64,000 bases of DNA from Talinum fruticosum (Eukaryota > Streptophyta > Magnoliopsida > Caryophyllales > Talinaceae): NCBI GenBank assembly GCA_021018815.1, contig JAITYX010000025.1, forward strand, positions 5,380,001 through 5,444,000. The letters are read 5' to 3'. Position numbers and translations under genes: made by a program. Each line of letters begins with the position of its first letter. The first letter of the stretch is position 1. Under the pieces are notes generated by a model. It was not told the DNA's origin and searched no databases. It saw nothing but the letters and a program-made list of their open reading frames with translations. Below, one piece after another: positions 12,159 through 22,607 of this stretch.

Positions 12159-14421
12159 TGTAAGACCCGTTAATTTGGGTTAGGAAGTTAAATTAAATAG
12201 AGTAGGTTGAGTGACCAAGTTCTATGCGTGGTTAGATATTCGTAAAGTTATTTGAGAAAATTATTTATTAGTTTGCGTAACTCTTATTAGTGAAGCGTAT
12301 TAATCCCGTTTTCTGAATTTTTGCCCGGACCAGCTATATATTAATTCGAGACCGCGTATGTTATGTAAGTGGGTTTAATTATATTGAGGAGTAACGAAAA
12401 ATAACGAAAGAAAAAGGGAATAGAAGGGGAAAAAATTGAGGAGGTAGGTTTTGGTTTAAGTGGAGAAATGAGATAGAAATCAAATTTAGGGTCCAATGAT
12501 AATGAGATACCAAATCAATTACGCGGTGGAGAGAGTGGGGAAACAAAGAGGGAGGAGCCTCGAGAGAGACAGATCGGGACGAGAATGAGTTGGAGGGACA
12601 GAACGAGATTTATTGAGTTTACGGCATTAAGAGGTGATTGCTAATATTAGGAAATAATGAGTGAAGTATAAAGAGGAGTATAAATTCATGTTGATGGATG
12701 TACAATTGAGACATGGGATTGAAAATGGGTGATGGTCAGGTTAATTGAGTTCAAAATAGATTTAAATCCTCGAGGTTGAACTAAACATGAAGGTAAACGA
12801 AACTAACGGAAACTAAGTGATGAAAAGTGATTGAGAGTGTATAACTAAAGATGGACGAACAAGAGTTGATTAATAAGATACCGACATACAATGGGAGTTT
12901 GAGTCACGGAACCGACTGGTAAGGAATTGTAAGGTTAAGTTGAGTTTAGAATGTATCTAAGTCTTCGAGATGAAATTAAGTTGGAAGATGAGCCAAGCAA
13001 GAGGAGCTTAAGTGATAAAGTGAGAATAGGAGTTATATGGCTGAGTATGAGCAAAGGAAGTTAATTTATAAAGTAGAGACCTAGAATGAGGAATTGAAGT
13101 AAAGACAGAGAATTATGAGAAGTTGAGACATTTAAATAGGTGGAAAAGGAATTAATCCGACTAAATTGGTGAATTGAGCAAGGCAGAGTTGGAAAGAAGC
13201 TAAGCATTACTATCGGCGATTGAATCATAGCTATTTGTGCAAGTGACTGTGTTAAGCAATGTTCAAAAATAGTTTTGAAAGGAGTTATGCATTTTACGTG
13301 AATTATTCTTGAATGAAATTTCTTGAGAACTTCCTTTTAAATGTGAATATGTTTTAAAGAGGTGAAACTTATTTGAGAAAGTGAATTTATAGGGATGACA
13401 CATGGTGTCATGCCTTTCTTGATATTAAATCAATTTGAGAAAGCTATTGAAGTGAATGTGATGAATGATTATATGCAAATTGTTTTGAATCGACTGGTTG
13501 TGGATCATTTAGCATACCGAAGGGTTTAAACTAGGGGACGCCGAACTAGAAACTTCGAGGGAAGGGTTCTAACAGGGGTCCTGCGGTGGTAGGATGCCCA
13601 ATCCGAGACTTCGTACAAGATAGGTCCCGGGAGCCTTTTGTTCGGTGGTCGCGCCCGGAATTAAGAAGTACTAGTTCGAATCCTCGAAGGCCTAGAAAGT
13701 TGATTCGTTTGGGAAAAGGGAATTGTGATGAATGTGAAATCGTGCTTTTAAATGATTAAAGAGTTCGATCTTTACGAAAGTATATAGATTTGTATTATGT
13801 TATTATGTTTTCATCAATTTCATTATTATGAGTAGTATGTGTAAAGAATTTCCATTTTAAGGGTATAAGACTCCGGTTAGCCCGTGGTTTATTGCTCACC
13901 CCCACAAATTTCCCCCTTTTCGCTTCCCGAGTGTTACGGGTACACTTTCGGAAGGTACGATCTACACTTAGCATATTTCGGACTCCGCTGATTCATCGTT
14001 GCCGCGTGTTGAGTGATTCGAGTCAAGAATATGCATTTCTTATATTCCTCAGCATTGTAGTTTGTAATTTAGTTCATATAATTGTACCAGATGTATAATA
14101 AACCATTTAGATTGTTTTAAGTTTTATTGTATAATCGGTTGAACTCCAGCGTGTGGTCGTTGAGTTGTATATTCGGAGCGTGTGACTCGTTGAGTTGTAT
14201 TATGTTTTTATGCGGGGTTTTATGGATTTATGCCTAAGGGAGAGTCCACATTACAAACGGAACTCTACCGAAATTTTTAGGAAATCTTAAATTCTTTTGA
14301 AAAACCACTTTTATTACCTTTAAGTTGGATTTAGATAGTCAAACCAATATCGAAAGAGCCTTGGGAGTTCCTTTAAGGAACTCTTGCGATGTAATAATCC
14401 CGGGGGTGTTTTGGGGTGTTA
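12159..14421 (+). repeat. Tekay-like 3' LTR (2263 bp, internally deleted)
   Basis: It begins TGTAAGACCCG and ends ...TTGGGGTGTTA, with the last two bases decayed. Compared with the 5' LTR it lacks most of the purine-rich block and a second segment (together about 0.9 kb). It keeps about 100 bases near 12660-12745 that the 5' LTR has lost between short direct repeats ('aattgag'-like). The 22-bp duplication of the 5' LTR is single here. Confidence 0.85.
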
Positions 14422-14468
14422 ATATATACGTAAACAATTATCTTACACAAGGAATAGAGGGAAAGAGT

Positions 14469-14471
<3 letters not shown>

Positions 14472-14559
<88 letters not shown>
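14472..14559. repeat. (TA)n microsatellite, about 44 units
   Basis: An uninterrupted TA dinucleotide run of about 88 bases lies in CACTA-derived sequence just outside the Tekay-like right LTR. No gene is present in 14422-14690. Confidence 0.95.
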
Positions 14560-14566
<7 letters not shown>

Positions 14567-14784
14567 GACAAATTTAACCACAATATTAAAAGTAAGAACT
14601 TATAACTTTGTTATCCAATTGATGTGTCTCCCTAAATACTTGTCGATCTCCCTAAATTTTATCTTGCCTATATATGGATATGCCTAAATACTTGTCGATC
14701 CTAAAGATAAATTTGTTATCCAATTTATGTATTTTGATGAGGTGATGTTGGGTTGGATTAATTTATCCAATCATCTAAATTTTC

Positions 14785-15360
14785 GGTTTCCTTTTTTGTT
14801 GCAACTTTGTTGTATTATACACGATCATAAACTACGAGGTTATGATTTTGTTGAAGTGTACATAATTCATAAGACAATATAATGAAATATGAATGAAATG
14901 TTGAGCCGACCTTTTAATTTGCTTTAACGATGGAAGACTTAACATGAACCGAAATTCCCTTGTTGTGATTAATAATGAGGTAGATTTTACAAGACAAAAC
15001 ATGGAGTATACATGCGACCTTGGCCGATCCATGAAGAAAGAAAGAAGGGGTAGAGGAGTAAAATGGAAACAAAAGGTGATCAAACCATGACTATTCTTTA
15101 TCACTTTTGTGCCGTTCTTTGTGGATCGACCTATGTTGCATGTGCACTCCATGTTTTCTCTTAAAAAGCATCTCATTGTTAATCACAACAAGGAAATTCC
15201 AATTCGTGTTATGTCTTGGTTCTTAAAGGAAGTGAAAGGGATGGCCTCACCATTTTATTCGTATTTAATGGACTTATGCATTGTGTAAAACTTCAATAAA
15301 AATTATGTCTAGTTTATGATAAATGTATAATACATCAAAATTAGAAGAAAAAAGGAAACC
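14785..15360. repeat. Foldback palindrome, copy 2
   Basis: The left arm (14785 to about 15080) and right arm (about 15100-15360) pair as imperfect reverse complements. The outer ends are GGTTTCC and GGAAACC, and the centre is 'aaaaggtgat' with 'atcactttt'. Many blocks match copy 1 at 6117-6752 ('tgtattatac', 'taaacta', 'acaagacaaaaca'). The preceding 95-bp unit (about 14688-14780) is also shared with copy 1. Confidence 0.85.
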
Positions 15361-15627
15361 ATATTATTATATATACATAGTTTTTATATTTTAAAAAAAG
15401 GGAAATTTAACCACTACAAAAAATAACAAGTTACAACAATGGTCGAGTGATAGGAATATATACTAAGTAACATTATCTTTTTTTCATATAATTTGATAAA
15501 TGACATGCTTAATTGTGTATAATTGTGCTTATTTGGCGTACCAATCAATGTTTTTCATGAAATTATCGTATGCATTTCATAAGTTTAGAGAACCCGTTCA
15601 AGAATCCGTACGTAATAAGTTATTTTA

Positions 15628-15858
15628 CAACAAAAAAAATTTAAAATAGCGACGAAAAGTTTCCGATGGAAATTTCTTGTCGAACATTCCGACATGATTT
15701 TAGAGGAGATTCGAGGGCAATACCAACGGAATTCTGAGGGTTTTTTTTGGAACTCCGACTGGAATTTCGTTCATCGGAGGGTAATTTCGACAGACATTTC
15801 CTTCGAATTTGGCAAATTCCGTCGGAAAACCCGTCGCTATTTTGATTTTTTTATAGTG
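15628..15858. mobile_element. Small hairpin MITE-like element
   Basis: The left end ('caacaaaaaaaatttaaaat' then 'agcgacg') is complementary to the right end ('cgtcgctattttgattttttt' region) over about 28 bases. The pairing continues inward with 'tttccgatggaa' and 'ttccgtcggaaa'. Short elements with 'gcgacgg...ccgtcgc' arms and CACTA-like ends (right end reads TATAGTG) are common non-autonomous DNA transposons in plants. No clear TSD is visible, so the exact termini are uncertain. Confidence 0.6.
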
Positions 15859-16356
15859 ACCTAGGTTATGGTATGTGCATAAATGTGTGTATAACACTTA
15901 GGATATTATTAGCTTGGTATGTATTTGAATTGTCCGTGTTGGACAATTGAGAATAATATGATAATAGGTTGTGTGGCTATCATAATATTATCGAAAAATT
16001 GACAAGATATCACGGTGCTCATTTCCCCTCTTGTTCTTCCGGTACAATTATGATGATGATGAGTTTGAGTGTGTATCTTTACTTATGTTAGCATATAATT
16101 AAGTAAGGATATAAACATTATCCACCTTGTTTTCGTATGTTGTACTTGAAGGACAAAGGGAAATGTCGATGAAATTTTGTTAAATGTATGATAAGGTTTT
16201 ACTACACGATCTAGGGTCATATTATTCTTAAATGAGTTTAGGACTATTTATCCCTGTAGAAGGGTCATAGGCTCATGTCATATTATTTGTGTGTAAGTAT
16301 TCTCAAACAATATGTGGTGAATTTCTTCTCGTGTTTATGGGTAAGGTATGGATTGA
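15859..16356 (+). other. CACTA sequence upstream of the transposase remnant, no gene seen
   Basis: About 500 AT-rich bases with no recognisable coding region or repeat. It would be promoter-proximal or intron sequence of the TNP2 gene if that gene is transcribed from the left. Confidence 0.4.
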
Positions 16357-18790
16357 GTGTGGGTTTATAGCGATAGGAGGAGTATAGGATATCGTTATAG
16401 TGTTAATAACTTTCTAGTGATTGCCATAGAACATGCAACCAAATTCGGAGAACAGTCCATATTATGTCCTTATTTAAGGTGTTTTAACTCCTCAAGAGTA
16501 CTCCATAAGGTTGTAAAAGGTTACCGATATCTACATGGGTTTGATACAACTTATAAGGTGTGGGTATGGCATGGGGAAGAGGAGTCATTGAATAATGGCG
16601 TACAAGAGGGAGATGAAGCGTATGATGAAAATGAAGCCAGTAGTAGTATGGAATTAGAAGATTGACCATAAGGTCTAGTTCATGGAGTAGAATGTGATTT
16701 AGCTGATCAACAACACGTATTGGAGCAATTGTTAGCCGATTCGGAGAAGCCTCTTTCCCTAGGGTGTGATAAATATACCCATTTATCGGTTGTGTTGTGG
16801 TTGATGAACTTGAAAATGGCTAATGGTTGGAGTGACAAATGTTTCACGGACTTGCTTGAGTGTGTTCAAAGATGTACTCCTAGAAGGTAATGTCCTTCCC
16901 AGCAGTACATATAAGGTGAAAAGGATGTTGTGTCCTATGGGCATGGGGTATATGAAGATATATGCCTGCCTCAACGATTGCATATTGTACAAAAAAGAAA
17001 ATGCACATAGACACAAATCTCATGTGGTGTACCTTAATACAAAATGAAAAACATCGATGGAGAAAGTGGTGAGGGGCCTCCTACAAAGGTGTTATGGTAC
17101 TTGCCGATAATATCACGGTTTAAGCACTTGTTTTCAAGTGCAACCGATGCCAAGAACTTGACGAGGCATACCGATGGAAGAGTCCGTAATGACAAGCTAT
17201 GTCACCTACTGATTCTCCTCAATGGAAGAGTATAGATTCATTGTTCCCAAAATTTGGTAAGGAAGCATGGAATCTACGTCTAGGTCTTTGTACGGATGGA
17301 TTGAACCCCCAAGGTGACCTCGGTAGCAAGCACGATAGTTGGCCCATTCTTTTTGTTATCTATAGCCTACCATTGTTGTTGTGTATGAAGCGCAAGTACG
17401 TTATGTCGTCAATGCTCCTTTCTATGCCTAAACAACCAGGAAATAATATAAATGTGTACTTAGCGCCTCTCGTTGAATATTTCAAGATTTTGTGTCATGA
17501 AGGTGATTCAGTTTACAATGGATACTATCAAGAGCAATTTACATTATGATCCGTGATCTTCACCGCAATCAATGACTTCCCACATATAAAAACTTGTCCG
17601 AGTACACCATCAAAGGCCACAAGGTATGCCCCGTTTATGCAAGGCTACTTGCTCCTATCAACTTAAGCATGAAAAAAAGACGGCCTATCTCAAACAACGA
17701 AAGTTTCTCCCCTTCGTATCGTAAGAAAAAAGGCTTTCAATGGTAAAATCGAGATGGATTATACTCCAACTCCATTAACAGGACATTAAATATATGAGCA
17801 ATTGAAGGATGTTGATGTGGAGTTCGGCAAGCCATACCGGCGTCAATTCGAAACGGTGTGTAGAAAAAGAGATCAATATTTTTTTATCTTCCATATTGGA
17901 AAGAGTTGTATGTGAGACATAGCTTTGATATAATGCATATAGAGAAAAACATTTTGTGAAAGTCTCATTGGCACTCTTTTGAACATATTGAGGAAGACCA
18001 AGGAAGGAGAGAAAGTACGACTCGATATGTGTGAAATGGGAATACCGAAGGAATTAGCGCCATAACAAAAGGGGAAGAGAACATATTTGCCTCGACTTCT
18101 TACACATTAAGTAGAAGGGAAAAACAACGTTTGTGTGAGACCTTAGAGAAACTCAAAGTGCCACAAGGATATTCTTGAAACGTTAGTAGACTCGCTTTGA
18201 TGTCCGATTATAAGCTAATCGATCTTAAATCTCACGATTGTCATACTTTGCTGCAACAAATACTGCTAGTTGTTATCCGAGTTGTGATGCCAAAACATGT
18301 CGGACAGCTGGAGAAATTGGATGATTTTCACTGCGGCATGATTGTTACATTGTGCCAACTTGAGACATACTTCCCACCTTCTTTTTTGATATCATGGTGC
18401 ACCTAGTTTTCCATTTTTGAGAGAAATGTGATTCTATGGCCCGGTTTTTTACCAATAGATGTATCCTTTTGAACATTTTATGAAAATTCCGAAAGGGTAT
18501 GTTAGAAATTGGTACCGACCGAAGCGTGCATTGTTGAGGGATAAATAGCTTATGAGTGTGTCAAGTTCTTCTATGAATACTACCCCTAAATAAAAGAAGT
18601 TGGTATTCCAAAACATCGATTTGTAAGGAAGATTGGTGGGCAAGGGAAACTAGGGCCGATGGTTCTTACAATCGATCGAGATATGCGGGATCAAGCACAT
18701 CCAATAGCAATGAAGTGCAGCCGTTCATTCATGAGCAAAACTCCCTCATAAGGAGACAGATCGAGGAAAAAATGAGACGTGGGTAATGAC
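16357..18790 (+). pseudogene. CACTA TNP2-type transposase pseudogene
   Basis: The segments follow the order of TNP2 transposases. A Transpos_assoc-like N-terminus at 16357-16665 has a CPYLRC motif and ends HGFDTTYKVWVWHGEEE. Then come EGNVLPSSTYKVKRMLCP at 16823-17047, KVLWYLPIISRFKHLFS at 17044-17235, and DSPQWKSIDSLFPKFG / LRLGLCTDGLNP at 17199-17549. A later part near 17880-17960 contains 'RHSFDIMHIEKNIL', and 18197-18406 reads LKSHDCHTLLQQ and CQLETYFPPSF. The protein would bind element ends and catalyse cut-and-paste in the nucleus. Frame changes between segments and several stops make it a pseudogene. It lies inside matching CACTA termini. Confidence 0.88.
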
Positions 18791-18970
18791 CTAGCAAAAT
18801 CGTACATTTGTCAAATGGTTTAGAGATAGAGTCATCACAGCCCAATTGGAAGAATCATGAGAACATATCTCGCAAACATTAGTAAGCTTGGCTAGAGGGT
18901 CGCAGTTGGAGGTCATATCTTTCGTAGGTATGACATCAATGGATACTCTTTCTACACAAAAAGTCGGGAT

Positions 18971-19033
18971 AATAGGAGCACCTTGCGGAATAGTAATAGG
19001 AGCACCTTGCGGAATAGTAATAGGAGCACCTAA
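18971..19033 (+). repeat. 24-bp tandem repeat, in frame (GAPCGIVI)
   Basis: The unit 'aataggagcaccttgcgg' plus 'aatagt' occurs at 18971-18994 and 18995-19018, with a third partial unit from 19019. In one frame it encodes repeats of GAPCGIVI. It lies just past the TNP2 region, between coding remnant and subterminal repeats. Confidence 0.85.
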
Positions 19034-19180
19034 GACGATAGTTCTTCATTACAAACTGTTGTCATAGGTTCTCTTTTACTACGATTTTAAACCGTAGTAA
19101 AAGATGATATATACAATGACGATCACATGGACGACACCTGTTAACCGTAGTTAAAGGTTGTTTTGAAACGTAATTAAAAG
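19034..19180. repeat. CACTA right subterminal repeats
   Basis: Alternating direct and inverted motifs such as 'ctactacgattttaaaccgtagtaaaag' (short arms 'ttttactacg' and 'cgtagtaaaa') and 'aaccgtagttaaagg' are found here. They lie next to the right terminus and correspond to the left-end repeats. Confidence 0.65.
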
Positions 19181-19197
19181 TGGTTCCTGTAGTAGTG

Positions 19198-19200
19198 GTT
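19198..19200. repeat. Right target-site duplication (GTT) of the CACTA element
   Basis: GTT directly follows the terminal GTAGTAGTG and matches 4866-4868. The sequence after it (AGATCGTTTTGAAA) continues the Sirevirus copy B leader cut at 4868. Confidence 0.85.
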
Positions 19201-19801
19201 AGATCGTTTTGAAAGGCTAGGCACTGGTACAAATTAAAGGTTTGAGCTGTCGGACTCGAATCACCCTAAATGGGGGTGAATAGTGTGTGAAGCAAATATA
19301 AGGACTCGACTCTTTTAATTGTTCCCTTAGACAATGCAATACAAGTTTTTCCCAGTGCATAGAAAATCCTTTTATCTATCCTTGTACTTCCTAACTGAAT
19401 TACCCTTTACAACTATGTACAACCGAGCTAAGTTACCTCTTACACCTCAGTCAAGGAAATTAACAAAAAATTGAGTAAGAATGTAACCAATTACAAGACT
19501 TCTTATCTAAGCTTAGTAGTTGAGAAAAACTATGTACAAAGTTGAAAGCTAGAAAGATTGAGTATTTGAGTTCAAAGTTGAGTTCCAGCAATCATTTATG
19601 TCTTGTGAACTTGCTTCTATTTATAATAAGCAAAGCAAATAGCCGTTGTACTTTAGTCTTGACCGTGAAGCTTCACTAGCCGTTGTAACGGATAGTCTTA
19701 AGTCCCACGAAATATAACTGTTGTGAAGATAGAAGTTGTGCATCGGTCCTTGGCTCAAAAAGTAAACGAACCCAACTTTGGAGACCGAAAACTGTGGTGT
19801 C
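19201..19801 (-). repeat. Sirevirus copy B: leader, PBS remnant and partial 5' LTR
   Basis: The leader resumes at 19201. A PBS-like 'gtaccagtgcc' on the minus strand lies near 19220-19236. The LTR end with the CACCCTAA...GGGTGAATAG palindrome follows at about 19260, then the same LTR blocks as the other copies. A reverse TATA-like 'ctatttataa' is at about 19616. About 150 bases after the palindrome are missing compared with the 36-kb copy. The U3 side is cut at about 19801 by Tat-like sequence. Confidence 0.78.
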
Positions 19802-20170
19802 TGTAGACATCTAAAAATTCCCTTCACTATTTAATTATTTTGTTGGCCCGATGATCAAATCCCAGTCCTGTTTACGAATCGGGATCAAGATCGGAGTCCG
19901 ATGGGTGTGCTGGAAGTCAATAAACCATAAAGAAGCCATTAGCATAAAAACAATTAGCTTTATTTTCTTTGGGTCGACCCACAAACCCATTTTCTTTCAA
20001 CTGGACCAAGCCTCGATTCGAGCTCCTAACCCGGAACCCAAAATCTGCACCAAAAATAAAACCCGCCAAAAATAGAGACTTTCAAAAATAAAAACATTCT
20101 AAAAATAGAAATCTTCCAAGGTCAGCACTCCTTCTCTATACTATGCAAAAACGCAGCGTTTCACTTTTTC
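19802..20170 (+). repeat. Tat-like LTR U3 fragment (plus orientation)
   Basis: Begins TGTAGACATCTAAAAATTCCC and shares 'attttgttggcccgatgat' and 'agtcctgttt' with the Tat-like LTRs at 50.3 kb (plus) and 33.9-34.06 kb (minus). It is oriented opposite to the gag-pol at 24.7-29.4 kb, so it is not simply that element's 3' LTR. Confidence 0.55.
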
Positions 20171-21830
20171 TCAACGTCCCCTGCGTAACATGGAGCTCAG
20201 TATGTCCATACGACGTAGTACGATCATCTTTTTCGACCAAGCTGCTGAGGTTCATGTTCAGTATTTGGTGAACTTAGTAAACCTTGACAAAATAAAGCAG
20301 CTCACCTGGGGTGGTCTTTTATACACTTGCCTCATTAGGGGCCTCCATGCTGGTGTGCGGCACACAAAACCGAAGCCGATTCAACCAATTATTTTTCGTT
20401 GAATGGCTTATGGAAAATTATTTAGGTATGCTCAAATTCTCCTTTTGAAAACATATTTTCCTTCTTATGTGGATAAAAACTCTTACTTGATTTATCAAAA
20501 TGCAATCGTGGTCGTATGAGTACTTTCCACATCTTTCTCCCGGTTCAACAACCGAACCCGTATTTTCGACCTCCATATCATTGGCTAAGATCTATGTTGA
20601 ATGATGTAACATTCATGGGATAGACTTCTTCAGAGAAGCCCTCAACCATATGACCTCAATATGCTTTTTCTTATATGCTTAAAAAGAATTTTTATCGTGC
20701 TTTCAGCTTTCTCGCCCCAACCCACGGTCTATACCACTCCTTGTGGGCACGCCTGTGTTGGACTCCAGCCTTGAATATTAACTGTTTTTCGCCCATTTCT
20801 CTATTGCTTTCCATTCTTACTAGTTGATTCCTTTACAAACCTTAAATGTAGGCCAACTTCCATCCCTAGGCCCAACTCCAACTTCCTTAAAGTGTCATTA
20901 TGGCATGAGAATTGAGTGAAAGAAGGATCTTATTTGAAGGTCTGCTTTTAGTTTTGTTGGTATCCGGGGAGAGGGTCACTCCTCAAATTCAGGTCAACAC
21001 GTGGCCTCTGTTTGTTCTAGTCAATCCTCCTCTGACCATGTTCTACTTTTAGTCTCTTTATCGAAATGAGCAAGCAGCTTCCATTGTGGGGTATCCTTTC
21101 ACCACATTTCTAAACTTGACCACATCCTACGCCCATCATGCGGCACGGATCATGACCCGAATGGTGAGTTTTCAACACCTTCCTTATCCTAACTTGAATT
21201 TCTTCAGTGGAAATTAATCTCCATCTTTTGGCAGCTCACTTCGTGGACATGCATATCCCGAGTCTTGATGCGGATGTTACTTTTCCCGGGACCTCCTCAT
21301 TTTGTAAGAATTCTAGAAATTTCGGATCAAGAATATGTTGGGCGTTCATTCCGTATGAATTGGCGAAGGGTAAGATTTTTATGTTCTTTTCTTTTAGTTG
21401 CATGCTTGAAAGTAATTTCGGTGAACAACATAGGATAAATTTTGCAGTACGACCGAGAGCAATCTAGGACCATGTCTATCCGATTTCAAACCGATCTTCG
21501 GGGAATCCAAAACTTGCTTAATAGGTGATCTTCCCCTCCATTTTGAATAAGTTCTTAATTAGTGGAGTGTTAATTTTATTGGGATTTTAGTGATTTGTTA
21601 ATTGCTCTATTATTCTTGTAGATGCGCCAATCTAGAGCACCTCCCTCCAGTAGTCTTGCTCCTGTACCTAGGGTACAAACACGCGCATCCGATCAACAAG
21701 CACCTTCTATTAGTAATGCTAGACAAGGTTCCTCATGGCGTGTACATCATAGGACTGCTTCCGAAGCAGGACCTAACACTTTCGGGCCTAGTGCTTCGAT
21801 GCGTGACCTAGCTATTCCGAGGAGGGCTTA
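20171..21830 (+). pseudogene. Weak plant-mobile-domain-like remnant (antisense ORF of a Tat element)
   Basis: Broken plus-strand frames carry the block LVNLDKIKQLTWGGLLYTCL at about 20268-20330, which resembles the 'LD.I..Y.WG.A.L..LYR.L' stretch of plant mobile domain (PMD) proteins. Further frames at 21207-21467 (PGTSSFCKNSRNFGSRICW) and 21622-21831 are rich in Ser/Pro and I cannot place them. PMD-like ORFs are known in antisense orientation in the 3' region of some Tat-lineage elements, which fits the minus-strand gag-pol to the right. Stops and frameshifts exclude a functional protein. The match is by eye and weak; an unrelated transposon protein is possible. Confidence 0.4.
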
Positions 21831-22490
21831 AAAATTTTGCCCCTGTAAGCTTTCGACCGTCACGAAAATCCTCTTCACTTCCCTCGGTCTTCCTGTAGTA
21901 GACCAACCCATGAAGCTTCACAATCTTGGAACCACGGAGGTAGTTCTTATCAAGGTAGTGAAGGTGGTTGGTTCCGTACATCGATCTTGGAGGACTTCGG
22001 GAATTACATCTTTGATGACGACTCTAATGGCGATGCTTTGAAGATTCCTTGCTGCTTTTGTTATTGATGATTAGGGAGTCTCTTGTAGGGTGTTTGTTTA
22101 TTAATGTAATATTTTCTTTGTAATAAGGACTCTTATGGGATGGGATAAAATGCAAGACTCGATTCTAAGAAATGCGTTCTTTCTTTTAATATGATGCATA
22201 ACGCTTAGGAAAATATTACAAAGACAAATCCAAAAAATGCACTAGCCCCGTTATCCCCAAAAGAAAATAATAAAAACAAACAAGAAAAATCTCAAGTGCA
22301 TGGTCCCAAAATAATAGCATGGCTTGCACAATGGGCTTGGGCAAAAATAAAATGGCCGAAGGAGTGCTCGGGCCAAAGAAAGCCACAAAACGAGGTTGCG
22401 CCAAGGTCGTGGCCCACGCTCACCACTTGCTAATCTTAGGGTGTTCGTGATTGCTCGGTGATCGAGTTGTAGTAGGACTCTAAGAACTAC
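21831..22490. other. Non-coding spacer in the Tat region
   Basis: About 650 bases with no protein motif. The right part (22200-22440) is A-rich and contains 'caatgggcttgggc'-type stretches, and leads into a TATA box at 22500. Confidence 0.45.
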
Positions 22491-22499
22491 GGAAAAATC

Positions 22500-22509
22500 C
22501 TATAAATAG
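22500..22509 (+). promoter_or_regulatory. TATA box (CTATAAATAG) upstream of the antisense ORF
   Basis: A consensus plant TATA box lies 99 bases before the first ATG of the plus-strand PMD-like remnant (22608). The context differs from the TATA boxes in the Tat-like LTRs of the window, so it may be a separate promoter. Function is inferred. Confidence 0.55.
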
Positions 22510-22607
22510 GATCTAATTCGGTGTTAAAAAGATGCCAAACGTAAAAAATCCTTCTGCGAACTAAACTAAGAGCATACCGCATCCCTCTTTCCCTTTAAAA
22601 ACAAAAC

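Larger units (their letters stand above)
6787..14421 (+). mobile_element. Non-autonomous Tekay/Del-like gypsy LTR retrotransposon
   Basis: Two direct LTRs (6787-9941 and 12159-14421) begin TGTAAGACCC and end GGGGTGTTA(CA). They enclose only 2.2 kb. The PBS after LTR 1 reads TGGTATCGAGC, close to the initiator tRNA-Met site TGGTATCAGAGC. The PPT before LTR 2 is 'aagggggaagaa', preceded by 'ttcggggacaaaattctttt', as in Tekay/Del chromoviruses. No gag, protease, RT or integrase is visible inside, so it must have relied on a partner for movement. It is nested in the CACTA element beside foldback copy 1. The LTRs differ by several large indels, which suggests an old insertion. Confidence 0.85.
4869..19197 (+). 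mobile_element. CACTA (En/Spm) transposon, 14.3 kb with nested insertions
   Basis: The right terminus ends in CTGTAGTAGTG, the inverted form of CACTACTACAG, the classic CACTA terminus. The left terminus (CACAACCACATATATGAG) is a decayed match, and the next block (TTTT-ATTACGT) matches the right arm. Flanking GTT duplications are present. Subterminal repeats built on 'gacggttcttt' lie at 4990-5110, and related repeats lie at 19030-19180. It encodes a TNP2-type transposase on the plus strand, now broken. A Tekay-like LTR element, foldback repeats and a MITE sit inside it. It is inserted in the leader of Sirevirus copy B, so it is younger than that copy. Confidence 0.9.

Noticed and set aside
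14325..14687. 120-codon frame with a long Tyr-Ile repeat
   Set aside because: Created by the (TA)n microsatellite at 14472-14559.
15412..15858. CACTAC at 15412 taken as the start of a 447-bp CACTA-type MITE ending at 15858
   Set aside because: The stretch around 15400-15440 also occurs near 14570-14610 as part of a tandem unit without this terminus. The arms pair only from about 15628, so the smaller hairpin is preferred.
18971..19033. CRISPR-like array from 24-bp repeats
   Set aside because: Units are directly adjacent without spacers, only about 2.6 copies, in a plant transposon.
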